A DNA stretch of 7,622 nucleotides from Candidatus Amesbacteria bacterium RBG_19FT_COMBO_48_16 (GTDB lineage Bacteria > Patescibacteriota > Microgenomatia > CAZETR01 > Amesbacteraceae), in the NCBI GenBank assembly GCA_001775555.1, contig MEXE01000025.1:1568-9189 (forward strand), given 5' to 3'. A program made the translations under genes and the position numbers. The notes under the pieces were generated by a model. It did not search any database and was not told the DNA's origin. It worked only from the letters and a program-made list of their open reading frames with translations. This document shows, piece by piece, positions 1 through 6,022 of the stretch. The stretch's first letter is position 1. Every line of letters begins with the position of its first letter.

Positions 1-165
1 GGGGTGGGCGGGACATTCGATTCTTTGGCGGGGAGGGTGAAATTACCCCCGAAATGGGTGGAGAAAATGGGCTGGGAGTGGTTATGGCGGTTGAAGCAGG
101 AGCCGTGGCGGTGGCGGCGACAGCTGAATCTGATCAAATTTGTGTGGAGAGTGCTAGTAAAATGA
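1..165 (+). CDS. WecG/TagA/CpsF-family glycosyltransferase, C-terminal 54 residues (5' end outside window)
   Basis: Frame 1 is open from the first base to TGA at 163-165. The peptide starts GVGGTFDSLAGRVKLPPKWV and goes on through an EWLWRLKQEPWRWRRQ stretch. This is the typical end of the WecG/TagA/CpsF family: a 'GVGG.FD.L.G.VKRAPKW' segment, then 'LEWLYRL.QEPRR' and a basic tail. The family transfers N-acetyl-mannosaminuronic acid, N-acetylmannosamine or glucose onto lipid-linked sugar in surface polysaccharide or teichoic acid synthesis, at the inner face of the membrane. The exact donor and acceptor cannot be told from the tail. Its TGA overlaps the ATG of the next gene (ATGA at 162-165), so the two are probably translationally coupled. 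The match to the family is by recognition of the conserved tail; I consider it strong. Confidence 0.92.
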   Translation, partial: GVGGTFDSLAGRVKLPPKWVEKMGWEWLWRLKQEPWRWRRQLNLIKFVWRVLVK

Positions 166-1781
166 AATGGTTATTGTTTTTGGCTGTAACCTCGGTTTTA
201 CTTGAGGTGCTGGCTTACACCAGGCCGGAGGGGTTTGAGGCGATTGCGGCCGTGTGGTGGGTGACGGTGGGGGCAGGAGTGGTTGGGTTAAGCTTGGTAG
301 AGATAGGCAAGGCGTTGATTACGGATGCGAGACAAAAATTTGTTCTGGGATTTGTTGTGCTAGCAGGGTGGGTGATAATGGTGTCTTTTGGAAGTAGTCA
401 GTGGGTAATGATGGGTGGCGAGTCTGCCCAGCAGGCAGCAGATGCTTTGGCGGCTTTTAAAAAACCCGGTTGGGAGTATACAGGAACGGCGTTTTTGGGT
501 TATCCGATGAGGCAGTATTACCTGGCGGCTGTGCCTACCCTGGCGGGGGGAAGAAGTGTGACTGCTCTGACATGGGGGTATATTACCCCTTTGCTTTTGG
601 GGTTGGGAGTAGGATACGCGGGGATAAGACAGCTGATGCCGGAGAAAAAAGGGGGGTATCTGGCGGCGGCGGTACTGGCTGGTATGACCAGCAGTATATA
701 CGTGTTGAAATACAGCCGGATGTACGAGCAGGCGATATTTCCCCTGGCATTTACATTGCTGGCCGGAGGGTGGTGGCTGATATTCGGGAAAAAGCCCACG
801 TGGAAGGGGGCAATTGCTTTGATGTGGAGCGGGGGATTGTTGGGGACAAGCTATACTCCGACCCTGGCCGGCTGGGGGTTGATGTTGGCGACTGTGGGGG
901 GCTGGTCAGCGCTGCAAGGAAGAAAAAAGAACTGGCGGTACTTAGCGATGGGTGTGGCGATATTTACCGGGGCGGCAGTGAATGGAGGTTTAGCGATGAG
1001 AACCAGGAGCGATATTTTTAAACCGGACCGGATGGAGTGGACAGGCGGGACCGATTCCGGGAGAGTGTTGGTAGACGGTTTTTACCGGTTTGCACAAACA
1101 GGATATGGAAGTTTTTGGGGGCCGGTGATGGTGGTGCCGGCGGTGGCTTTTCTGGGGCTGGCCGGTACGGGTTTTTTGGGAGGAGGGATGTGGGTATTAG
1201 CGGTGTGGGCAATAGCGGCGGTGGGATTGGCATTATATTTGCCGGGATACGCCGACCCGCCTGCCGATTTTTCGTTGCACCGGGCGATATTTGTGATACC
1301 GGTAGTTTTGGGGGCGGTAGCGTGGCAGATATATAGGCGGTCCTTCGGTAAAGATGAGAAATGGGTAGCGCTTGTGGCGACGGCGGTGGTGCTGGCGGCG
1401 GCAGTGGTAACCGGCAAAAATTTTGGGGCTGTAATAGCCGAGCGGCAACCCGGCCCGAGGACATATTTACTGCAGGATATGCGGGAGACGGCCCAGGCTT
1501 TAAGGTGGCCTGAAGACCAGCCGATTACCTATGGGGTTTTTTCAAGCGAGACGGATTTTTTGCCCATGAAGGATTACTTGAGGTATTTTTACCCCTGGGT
1601 GGCTACCTGGATAAATACAGTAGAGTGTCCCCGGGGGACAGGATTGGTGATAATTTATTCGCAGACAGGGAAATGTCTGGATAGATCTGCCGGGGATGCG
1701 AAAGTCGCCGGGGCGACTGTGTTTGCGTATCCCGGGGGGGAGATGACCAGAGTGGCGGGATATCAGCCTATTGCAAGGTGA
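162..1781 (+). CDS. Polytopic membrane protein, possible GT-C-type glycosyltransferase, coupled to the WecG-type gene
   Basis: 539 residues from ATG 162. The frame stays open upstream to an ATG at 54, but that stretch is the coding end of the WecG-type gene in another frame, and 162 makes a 4-base ATGA overlap, with GGAGA at 146-150 as a possible ribosome site. About 12-13 hydrophobic segments are visible, roughly at 2-19, 27-47, 60-77, 134-156, 165-181, 190-208, 216-250 (two), 260-277, 319-338, 343-361, 374-391 and 401-417. A larger loop follows the third segment (78-133), and a soluble tail of about 120 residues (420-539) ends the protein. This plan, and the neighbour, resemble GT-C enzymes that use polyprenyl-phosphate sugars (PMT/ArnT type), but I do not see a clear acidic catalytic motif in the first loop. 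It could instead be a flippase, polymerase or uncharacterised family. The coding strand is extremely G-rich, giving a Gly/Val/Ala/Trp-heavy protein. The gene overlaps the end of tyrS by 14 bases with no visible terminator. Confidence 0.85.
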   Translation: MKWLLFLAVTSVLLEVLAYTRPEGFEAIAAVWWVTVGAGVVGLSLVEIGKALITDARQKFVLGFVVLAGWVIMVSFGSSQWVMMGGESAQQAADALAAFKKPGWEYTGTAFLGYPMRQYYLAAVPTLAGGRSVTALTWGYITPLLLGLGVGYAGIRQLMPEKKGGYLAAAVLAGMTSSIYVLKYSRMYEQAIFPLAFTLLAGGWWLIFGKKPTWKGAIALMWSGGLLGTSYTPTLAGWGLMLATVGGWSALQGRKKNWRYLAMGVAIFTGAAVNGGLAMRTRSDIFKPDRMEWTGGTDSGRVLVDGFYRFAQTGYGSFWGPVMVVPAVAFLGLAGTGFLGGGMWVLAVWAIAAVGLALYLPGYADPPADFSLHRAIFVIPVVLGAVAWQIYRRSFGKDEKWVALVATAVVLAAAVVTGKNFGAVIAERQPGPRTYLLQDMRETAQALRWPEDQPITYGVFSSETDFLPMKDYLRYFYPWVATWINTVECPRGTGLVIIYSQTGKCLDRSAGDAKVAGATVFAYPGGEMTRVAGYQPIAR

Positions 1782-2943
1782 TCTTGGCAAATTTGCGGGA
1801 ACCTACCCGGACGACGGGGTTCGGAGTCTGTAGTTCGTAGTTCGGGGTAGTTATTTTCTCGCCATTGACCTCGACTCCGCCTTGGGAAATAAGGCGGCGG
1901 GCGGAGGATTTTGACACGGCCAAGCCGGCTGCGACTAAAACGTCGATTATGTTTTGAGATTTAACGGAAACAGAGGGGATGTCCGGGGGGGTTTCTCCTT
2001 GCTGGATTGTGGTTTCGAAGTGATTTTGGGCCGCGTCGGCTGCGGTTTTTGAGTGGAGTTCGGAGACGATGGTGCGGGCGAGCTCTTTTTTGAGATGCAT
2101 GGGGTTTTCCCTAGAACCCAGTCGGGTTTTGGCTTCGCCGATGATGTTCTGTGATACATTAGTTGCCAGTGTGAAATACTCGATAATAAGATCGTCTTTT
2201 ACTGACATGACTTTGCCGTACATTTCCTCTGGAGGATCATCCAGCCAGATGGCATTACCCCAGGTCTTACTCATTTTGCGGCCGTCGGTACCAGTGAGGA
2301 AGGCCAGAGACATGACAAAAGATTCTTTGCCGCGCAAGTTTTTTTGCAGGGTGCGGCCGGCCTGCATATTGAAAGTCTGGTCGGTGCCGCCTATTTGCAA
2401 GTCGGTATCCATAAAATACGAGTCATAGCCCTGCATGACGGGGTAGAGAACTTCCGGAAGAGAGACGGAGCGGCCTTCAGCTAGGCGGGTTTTGATGAGT
2501 TCACGGGAGATAAAGTCGTTTAAGGTGAAGTGGCGGGTGAGCTTGACTACGTCCTCGAAGTTAAGTTTTTTTAACCATTCGGAATTATGAACGACTTTGA
2601 CTTTTGAGAAATCCAGGATTTTGGCGGCTTGGTCTTTGTAGGTTTGGAAGTTGGCTTCTATCTGATCGTAAGTTAAAACCGGGCGCTGGGAGTCCTTGTC
2701 CGAGGTGTCACCGATTAGGGCCGTGAAGTCGCCGATTAGGAAAGTGACGTGGTGGCCCAGGTCAACTAACACCTGAAGTTTTCTTAAAGGGAAAGCGTTG
2801 CCCAAATGGACGTGGACATTGGTGGGGTCAATGCCGTTGTAGATGTTGAGTTTTTTGCCGGAGTGCAGCAGCTTTTCCAGTTCAGATTTTCCGGGGATGA
2901 TGTTGGCTACGCCGCGGGTAAGAAGATCGGAGATTCGGTCCAT
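1768..2943 (-). CDS. tyrS: Tyrosyl-tRNA synthetase
   Basis: 391 residues, ATG at 2943, TAG at 1768-1770. Charges tRNA-Tyr with tyrosine in the cytosol (class I synthetase). The HIGH-type signature is HLGN at residues 46-49 and the KMSKS signature is KMSKT at 223-227. Residues expected to bind tyrosine are present: Y35, then Y167, Q171 and D174 in LYPVMQGYD, followed by IGGTDQ at 184-189. These distinguish it from tryptophanyl-tRNA synthetase. The C-terminal S4 RNA-binding domain lies at about 325-391 (VSKSSARRLISQGGVEVNG). Its length is close to the usual bacterial size, and its GTDQTFNMQAGR style is that of the second bacterial subgroup (TyrZ-like). It is the last gene of the T-box operon, 9 bases after the M20 gene, without a clear ribosome site. 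The tyrosine T-box upstream fits this gene well. The end overlaps the convergent membrane-protein gene. Confidence 0.97.
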   Translation of the reverse strand: MDRISDLLTRGVANIIPGKSELEKLLHSGKKLNIYNGIDPTNVHVHLGNAFPLRKLQVLVDLGHHVTFLIGDFTALIGDTSDKDSQRPVLTYDQIEANFQTYKDQAAKILDFSKVKVVHNSEWLKKLNFEDVVKLTRHFTLNDFISRELIKTRLAEGRSVSLPEVLYPVMQGYDSYFMDTDLQIGGTDQTFNMQAGRTLQKNLRGKESFVMSLAFLTGTDGRKMSKTWGNAIWLDDPPEEMYGKVMSVKDDLIIEYFTLATNVSQNIIGEAKTRLGSRENPMHLKKELARTIVSELHSKTAADAAQNHFETTIQQGETPPDIPSVSVKSQNIIDVLVAAGLAVSKSSARRLISQGGVEVNGEKITTPNYELQTPNPVVRVGSRKFAKITLQ

Positions 2944-2952
2944 GTGATGATT

Positions 2953-4011
2953 TTAACAGTTAAGGATGAATGATTCTAATACTTTTTGAAATTTAGGGAG
3001 ACTTTCGATGTTGACCCATTCTTTTTCTTGATGCAGATTTTCTCCTATGGGGCCGAATACCAAGGCGGGAATTTTTTGGGTGGTGCAGTGCCGGGCGTCT
3101 GAGCTGCCGTGCTCGAAAGCAAATTCCGCTTTGGTGCGGGTAGATCTCAGGCATTTTCGCAGGAGTTGGGATAATGGGTGGTCGGGGTCGCAAAAAATCG
3201 GCGACTCGATTTTGAGAGGGACGATTTTACATTGGGGGAAGAAAGATTTCAGGTTTTTGAGAATATCGCGGGGACGGTCTTGGGGATGAAATCTGATGTC
3301 GATTAAAATTTGGCAGGAATCCGGGACTTGGTTGATGGCGGAGCCGCCAGAGATGAGAGAGAAGTTGAAAGTGGCGTTTTTTGTTTCCCGGGTGGGAGTA
3401 GGGTGGCTTTTGAGAAAATTTGATAATTGGGAGGTGAGCAGTTCGATGGCATTTTTACCTTGCCAGGGGCGGGAACCATGGGCGGCAACACCTGAGGCGG
3501 TGATTCGGACCTGCATGATACCTTTGGCTTGATTGACAATTTTTAGGTTGGTTGGTTCGCCGAATAAGGCAAATTTCAGCCGGGGAATATGGGAAATGAA
3601 CTCTTTGGTGGAAGACCCTCCGGTTTCTTCGTCACAGACTAGAGAAAAGAGAATTTTTTTACGGGTAGCCAGTTTTATAAACTGAGGGTCAAGGCTGATT
3701 AGGGTGGCGACGGCAGCTTTGGTGTCTGCGGCTCCACGGCCAAAGAGACGTGAACCTATTGTTTTAGGACGGAAGATAGCAGTGGAGCCGGGGACGACGT
3801 CAAGGTGGGAGTTGATCATGATTTCGGCCTTTTGAGGAGGGCTTCCCCAATGAAGGAGTGGCCGGCCGGAGATTTCCTCCAATCGACTTTTGATATTATT
3901 ATCAGCCAGGAATTTTTGGCACCATCTCAAAGCCTGATCATTGGTTTTAACATCTGACGTGATAGTAGGAAAGGAGATAAGGTGATGGAGGGTTGATTGA
4001 ATAAGGTTCAT
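2953..4011 (-). CDS. M20-family zinc metallopeptidase / deacylase (ArgE/DapE/CPG2 type)
   Basis: 352 residues from ATG 4011; TAA at 2953-2955. A TTG at 4047 in the same frame would give 364 residues but overlap the upstream gene by 32 bases; the ATG lies 4 bases after that gene's stop and starts a normal M20 N-terminus. Metal and catalytic residues are in place: H69 and D71 in HLDVVPG, D96 in GRGAADTK, E128/E129 in DEETGG, E152 in GEPTN, and H327 in ENLHQEKE. H178 (AAHGSRP) lies in the inserted dimerisation domain. The family hydrolyses amide bonds of N-acyl amino acids or small peptides, usually with two zinc ions, in the cytosol. The substrate cannot be read from sequence; dipeptidase, N-acetylornithine deacetylase and succinyl-diaminopimelate desuccinylase types look alike. 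No arg or dap gene is nearby. It is the third gene of a tyrosine T-box operon, so a peptidase or N-acyl-amino-acid hydrolase that feeds free amino acids is an attractive inference. Confidence 0.9.
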   Translation of the reverse strand: MNLIQSTLHHLISFPTITSDVKTNDQALRWCQKFLADNNIKSRLEEISGRPLLHWGSPPQKAEIMINSHLDVVPGSTAIFRPKTIGSRLFGRGAADTKAAVATLISLDPQFIKLATRKKILFSLVCDEETGGSSTKEFISHIPRLKFALFGEPTNLKIVNQAKGIMQVRITASGVAAHGSRPWQGKNAIELLTSQLSNFLKSHPTPTRETKNATFNFSLISGGSAINQVPDSCQILIDIRFHPQDRPRDILKNLKSFFPQCKIVPLKIESPIFCDPDHPLSQLLRKCLRSTRTKAEFAFEHGSSDARHCTTQKIPALVFGPIGENLHQEKEWVNIESLPKFQKVLESFILNC

Positions 4012-4015
4012 ATGG

Positions 4016-5047
4016 TTAGCGTAAGCGGGCCCTGAAGGTCCGGTCAATTAAGTTAACTGCTTGGGTTTCGTCGGGATGGAGATGGTGGGCAAGTTGTAAA
4101 GGTGCCAGAAGAGTACCTGGCCGCAGTTTACCCAGGAGCAAGACCGGATGTCCTTGGGGACCGGGTTGGCGGTCGATGCCGCAGGGAATGAAACCCAGGT
4201 TTAGACATTCTAAAACTGCTGGGCTGGATGAGGGGTGCAGTTCGAGAGGAATGAGGGTGAAAGGCGATTCTTTTTCGGCTTTATTGACAGCTGTTTCTAA
4301 TTTAGTGGGGGGTGAGGTTGGGATTAAGACTGAGAAGGGCCGGGTGCGAGCTATTTCCCAGCCTCGGCGGTGAGGTTGGGGATCAGGGGAGGTGCGGACA
4401 GTAAGTTTAGGGTGGAAGCGGCTGGTAATAAGTTTAAGCGCAGTTGAGGCCAGGAGGCCAAGTATAGATTGTTTATCCGGCAGGAAAGCCGGTTCGCTGT
4501 CAGAGAACGGCTGAGAAGAGGAGAAGACAAACATTTCCTGGCGGTTGGGTTGGCCGTGGTTGAAGGCGGGGATACAAGCGTGAGGTATCATGGCCAGATG
4601 TTTGAAACAGATGACCTGGGTAGCTTCTCCGGAGGGAATTCCCATGAAATCGTCCGCGATTCTGACTTCGGCTACCAGGGGTTGATCTGAGCGAGAGAAA
4701 TGGTCGCTAGCGGCTAAAAGCATAAGCAAGCCCCCGACACCGTTTGTTAAAGATACTGCTCGACCAATCTCGACCGCTTGGTCTGATTGTTTGACTTGGG
4801 CGGCAGAACCGATGGGTAAGTTGTCTTTAGTGGCGAACCATATCCGGCAGTTTCCTGAGTCGATGTCTGCAACCAATTGATCGCGGTGCTTGGTGATGCC
4901 ATGCTCTACATACATTCTGGACAACAAAGTAATAAGCCAGTCGGCCTTGGTTTCTGAGGGGAGTTCTTCCGGGGATATGATATTAACCCCCTCCGGGAGG
5001 GATTTACTTTTATGACGGATGATTTGGGTGAGTTTTTCGAGGTCCAT
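4016..5047 (-). CDS. Uncharacterised protein with weak GNAT acetyltransferase-like features
   Basis: 343 residues from ATG 5047, TAA at 4016-4018. I do not recognise a named family. The N-terminal half has a GNAT-like order: IWFATKDNLPIGSA at 69-82 resembles the strand pair that holds 'G' of GNAT proteins, EIGRAVSL at 93-100 the next strand, and NGVGGLLM at 102-109 a degenerate acetyl-CoA pyrophosphate loop and helix. ICFKHLAMIPHACIPAF then looks like the 'LGF' end of a GNAT unit. Near residues 285-292 'ECLNLGFIPCGI' repeats that theme, so a double-GNAT or GNAT plus extra domain is possible. No membrane segment or signal peptide is seen. It starts 1 base after the kinase stop and ends 4 bases before the M20 start, so it is firmly in the operon. 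An acyltransferase beside an M20 deacylase would make functional sense, but this is inference and the fold call is weak. Confidence 0.8.
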   Translation of the reverse strand: MDLEKLTQIIRHKSKSLPEGVNIISPEELPSETKADWLITLLSRMYVEHGITKHRDQLVADIDSGNCRIWFATKDNLPIGSAAQVKQSDQAVEIGRAVSLTNGVGGLLMLLAASDHFSRSDQPLVAEVRIADDFMGIPSGEATQVICFKHLAMIPHACIPAFNHGQPNRQEMFVFSSSQPFSDSEPAFLPDKQSILGLLASTALKLITSRFHPKLTVRTSPDPQPHRRGWEIARTRPFSVLIPTSPPTKLETAVNKAEKESPFTLIPLELHPSSSPAVLECLNLGFIPCGIDRQPGPQGHPVLLLGKLRPGTLLAPLQLAHHLHPDETQAVNLIDRTFRARLR

Positions 5048-5048
5048 A

Positions 5049-5588
5049 TTAGTCGGTGATGGATAGCTGCTTCATAAGCTGATGGATTCTGTCTTTTAGG
5101 ATATGTTCCTGGTTTTCATCTTGAGGATTGTCTAAGGTAAGATGCGGTATGGCAGGTGATTCAAATTGGGACGTGAATTTACGGAACGATTCGACAGTGA
5201 TTGGATGTCCTTCGTGATGGCGGGTGGAAACTAAGTTTTCCAACTCGTTATTTAGGAGACTTGATCTAACTAAGACGAAATTAAGCGGCCCGCATTGGTC
5301 ATTTAGGAATTCGCGCATCCATTGCCGGGTGAGAGCGACTGAAATTACAACTCCTTTTGGGCTATTTGAATCAAGTTGATTGATCGTTTGAGCCATACGG
5401 GTAAGCAAAGTTTGGCGGTTTTTGTCGTCCCATTGTCCACGAGAGACCAGGCCCCTTTCATGCGGGGTCATTTCGTTGTCTCCGTCGTAGAATGTTAGAC
5501 CAGACTCCTTTGCCAGGAGCTTTCCGATGTGGGTTTTACCCACAGCTGGGGGTCCAAAAAGAATGATTTTGGGTTTTGTGTGTTTCAT
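5049..5588 (-). CDS. P-loop small-molecule kinase, gluconate/shikimate-kinase-like
   Basis: 179 residues from ATG 5588; GGAG at 5597-5600 lies 8 bases upstream, a good ribosome site. Walker A is GPPAVGKT at 12-19. YDGD at 34-37 followed by SRGQWDDKNRQTLL (49-61) matches the 'DGD ... SG.PL.D.DR..WL' pattern of gluconokinase (GntK), and VVISVALTRQWMREFL resembles its 'S.ALK..YRD.L' strand and helix. The later STRHHEGHPITVESFRKFTSQFESP resembles the lid and the 'L..QF..LE.P' end of GntK. The length is also that of GntK (about 175). The known reaction of the family is ATP-dependent phosphorylation of gluconate or a similar hydroxylated acid; shikimate kinase is a structural relative and would suit an aromatic amino acid regulon, but the motifs look closer to GntK. 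Substrate not assigned. First gene of the operon, 19 bases after the T-box terminator U-tract, so it is directly under that control. Confidence 0.88.
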   Translation of the reverse strand: MKHTKPKIILFGPPAVGKTHIGKLLAKESGLTFYDGDNEMTPHERGLVSRGQWDDKNRQTLLTRMAQTINQLDSNSPKGVVISVALTRQWMREFLNDQCGPLNFVLVRSSLLNNELENLVSTRHHEGHPITVESFRKFTSQFESPAIPHLTLDNPQDENQEHILKDRIHQLMKQLSITD

Positions 5589-5606
5589 ATTGGCTACTCC
5601 AGCAAT

Positions 5607-5653
5607 AAAAAAAGCCCTGGCAAATATCTAATTTCTTAGATACTTACAAGGGC
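5607..5653 (-). terminator. Intrinsic terminator of the T-box leader
   Basis: On the minus strand a hairpin of two 18-base arms and a GAAA loop (5614-5653) pairs at 17 of 18 positions (one U-C mismatch, two G-U pairs) and is followed by seven U residues (5613-5607). It ends 18 bases before the kinase ATG. The 5' arm begins with GCCCUUGU, whose CCUUGU is also the 3' strand of antiterminator helix A1, so terminator and antiterminator exclude each other. This is the regulated stop that uncharged tRNA should relieve. Confidence 0.95.
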
Positions 5654-5678
5654 CCTTCGACTTTGCTCAGGACGGGAC

Positions 5679-5692
5679 GGTACCACCTTGTT
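5679..5692 (-). promoter_or_regulatory. T-box core motif with UGGU tRNA acceptor-binding bulge
   Basis: Minus-strand ACAAGG UGGUACC: helix A1 5' strand (5692-5686) and the seven-base bulge (5685-5679). In the known mechanism the first four bulge bases (UGGN) pair with the free NCCA end of uncharged tRNA; N=U demands a discriminator A, which tRNA-Tyr normally has, though so do several other tRNAs. The 3' strands, GGGC and CCUUGU, lie at 5656-5646 and overlap the terminator arm. Confidence 0.92.
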
Positions 5693-5952
5693 TTGCTACC
5701 AAGTTTTCTTGATAAAAAATCCCCTCGGAAAGGGGATGGTTCAATCAAGCTTAAGTAGCCTCATCGAATGCTCCGTTTGCCGACACATTCTATAAGCTGT
5801 CTCGGGCTTTTCCCGTGTCCGATTTTGTCGGACCCGCTCCACAGGGTAATTCGATTCTTTGGCTGCGTCCTGCTTTCATCAACCGCAGGATGTCTGGTGT
5901 CACGCCAAAGTTTCTACTGGCACTGCTTCATAGCGTTGTCAATTGTAGGCGT

Positions 5953-5981
5953 ATTTTAAGTTGGCCCGGGAGAAATGTCAA
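5953..5981 (-). promoter_or_regulatory. Sigma-70-type promoter of the T-box/tyrS operon
   Basis: Minus strand: TTGACA (5981-5976), 17-base spacer, TAAAAT (5958-5953). Perfect -35, one mismatch in -10, ideal spacing. Predicted start is about 5946-5947, only a few bases before the first paired bases of T-box Stem I, which is where a T-box transcript should begin. This agreement supports both calls. Confidence 0.85.
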
Positions 5982-5992
5982 TGGCCTTGACA
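5976..5992. promoter_or_regulatory. Dyad made by two back-to-back -35 boxes; possible antitoxin operator
   Basis: TGTCAA TGGCC TTGACA: the two -35 hexamers of the divergent promoters are exact reverse complements 5 bases apart. TGGCCC-like blocks lie further out on both sides (5962-5967 and, inverted, 5994-5999) but at unequal distances. RelB-type antitoxins usually repress their own promoter by binding such dyads; binding here is inferred only. Confidence 0.45.
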
Positions 5993-6014
5993 GGGGCCAG
6001 GTTAGTGCTATTAT
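5987..6014 (+). promoter_or_regulatory. Sigma-70-type promoter of the toxin-antitoxin operon
   Basis: TTGACA (5987-5992), 16-base spacer, TATTAT (6009-6014). Expected transcription start is about 6020-6022, immediately before the antitoxin ATG at 6023, so the message may be leaderless; the GAGGA at 6015-6019 would then be outside the transcript, and even if included sits only 3 bases from the ATG. Confidence 0.7.
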
Positions 6015-6022
6015 GAGGACAT

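Larger units (their letters stand above)
5607..5946 (-). ncRNA. T-box riboswitch leader, tRNA-Tyr-responsive (predicted), transcriptional type
   Basis: Read on the minus strand, all core T-box parts are present in order. Stem I base: CGC (5935-5933)/GCG (5837-5835) with a UAU bulge and tandem GA/GA (5929-5928, 5839-5838), a canonical kink-turn. Specifier loop: AGUA (5918-5915) opposite GAA (5852-5850), a loop-E arrangement, then U and UAC (5848-5846), the predicted Tyr specifier. Upper helix CUUUGGC/GCCAAAG (5910-5904/5863-5857), a 10-nt AG-containing bulge, then UCCUGC/GCAGGA closing an 11-nt GGUUGAUGAAA distal loop. A stem-loop GUCCGA/UCGGAC lies in the Stem II area, and AUCCCC/GGGGAU (5737-5719 region) is Stem III. 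Antiterminator: ACAAGG, bulge UGGUACC (5685-5679), GUCC, closed by GGGC and CCUUGU. UGGU would pair with an ACCA 3' end, as expected for A73 of tRNA-Tyr. The T-box core AAGGUGGUACCGUC matches the consensus except its end. Controls the operon ending in tyrS. Confidence 0.93.

Noticed and set aside
54..161. N-terminal extension of the membrane protein from ATG 54
   Set aside because: This stretch codes in frame 1 for the conserved end of the WecG-type enzyme, and the extension looks unlike a protein start; ATG 162 gives an ATGA overlap.
1018..1464. Long minus-strand frames opposite the membrane-protein gene
   Set aside because: They are Pro-rich shadows caused by the G-rich coding strand and have no ribosome site or recognisable domain.
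4012..4047. TTG start giving a 12-residue extension of the M20 protein
   Set aside because: It would overlap the upstream gene; ATG 4011 begins at the normal M20 N-terminus.
5719..5737. Hairpin as a plus-strand terminator
   Set aside because: On the plus strand it is followed by GGTTC, not by T residues.
5763..5855. Seven-base complementarity AUCGAAU/AUUCGAU that would mask the specifier loop
   Set aside because: A few 7-base matches are expected by chance in a 340-base RNA; no further pairing supports it.
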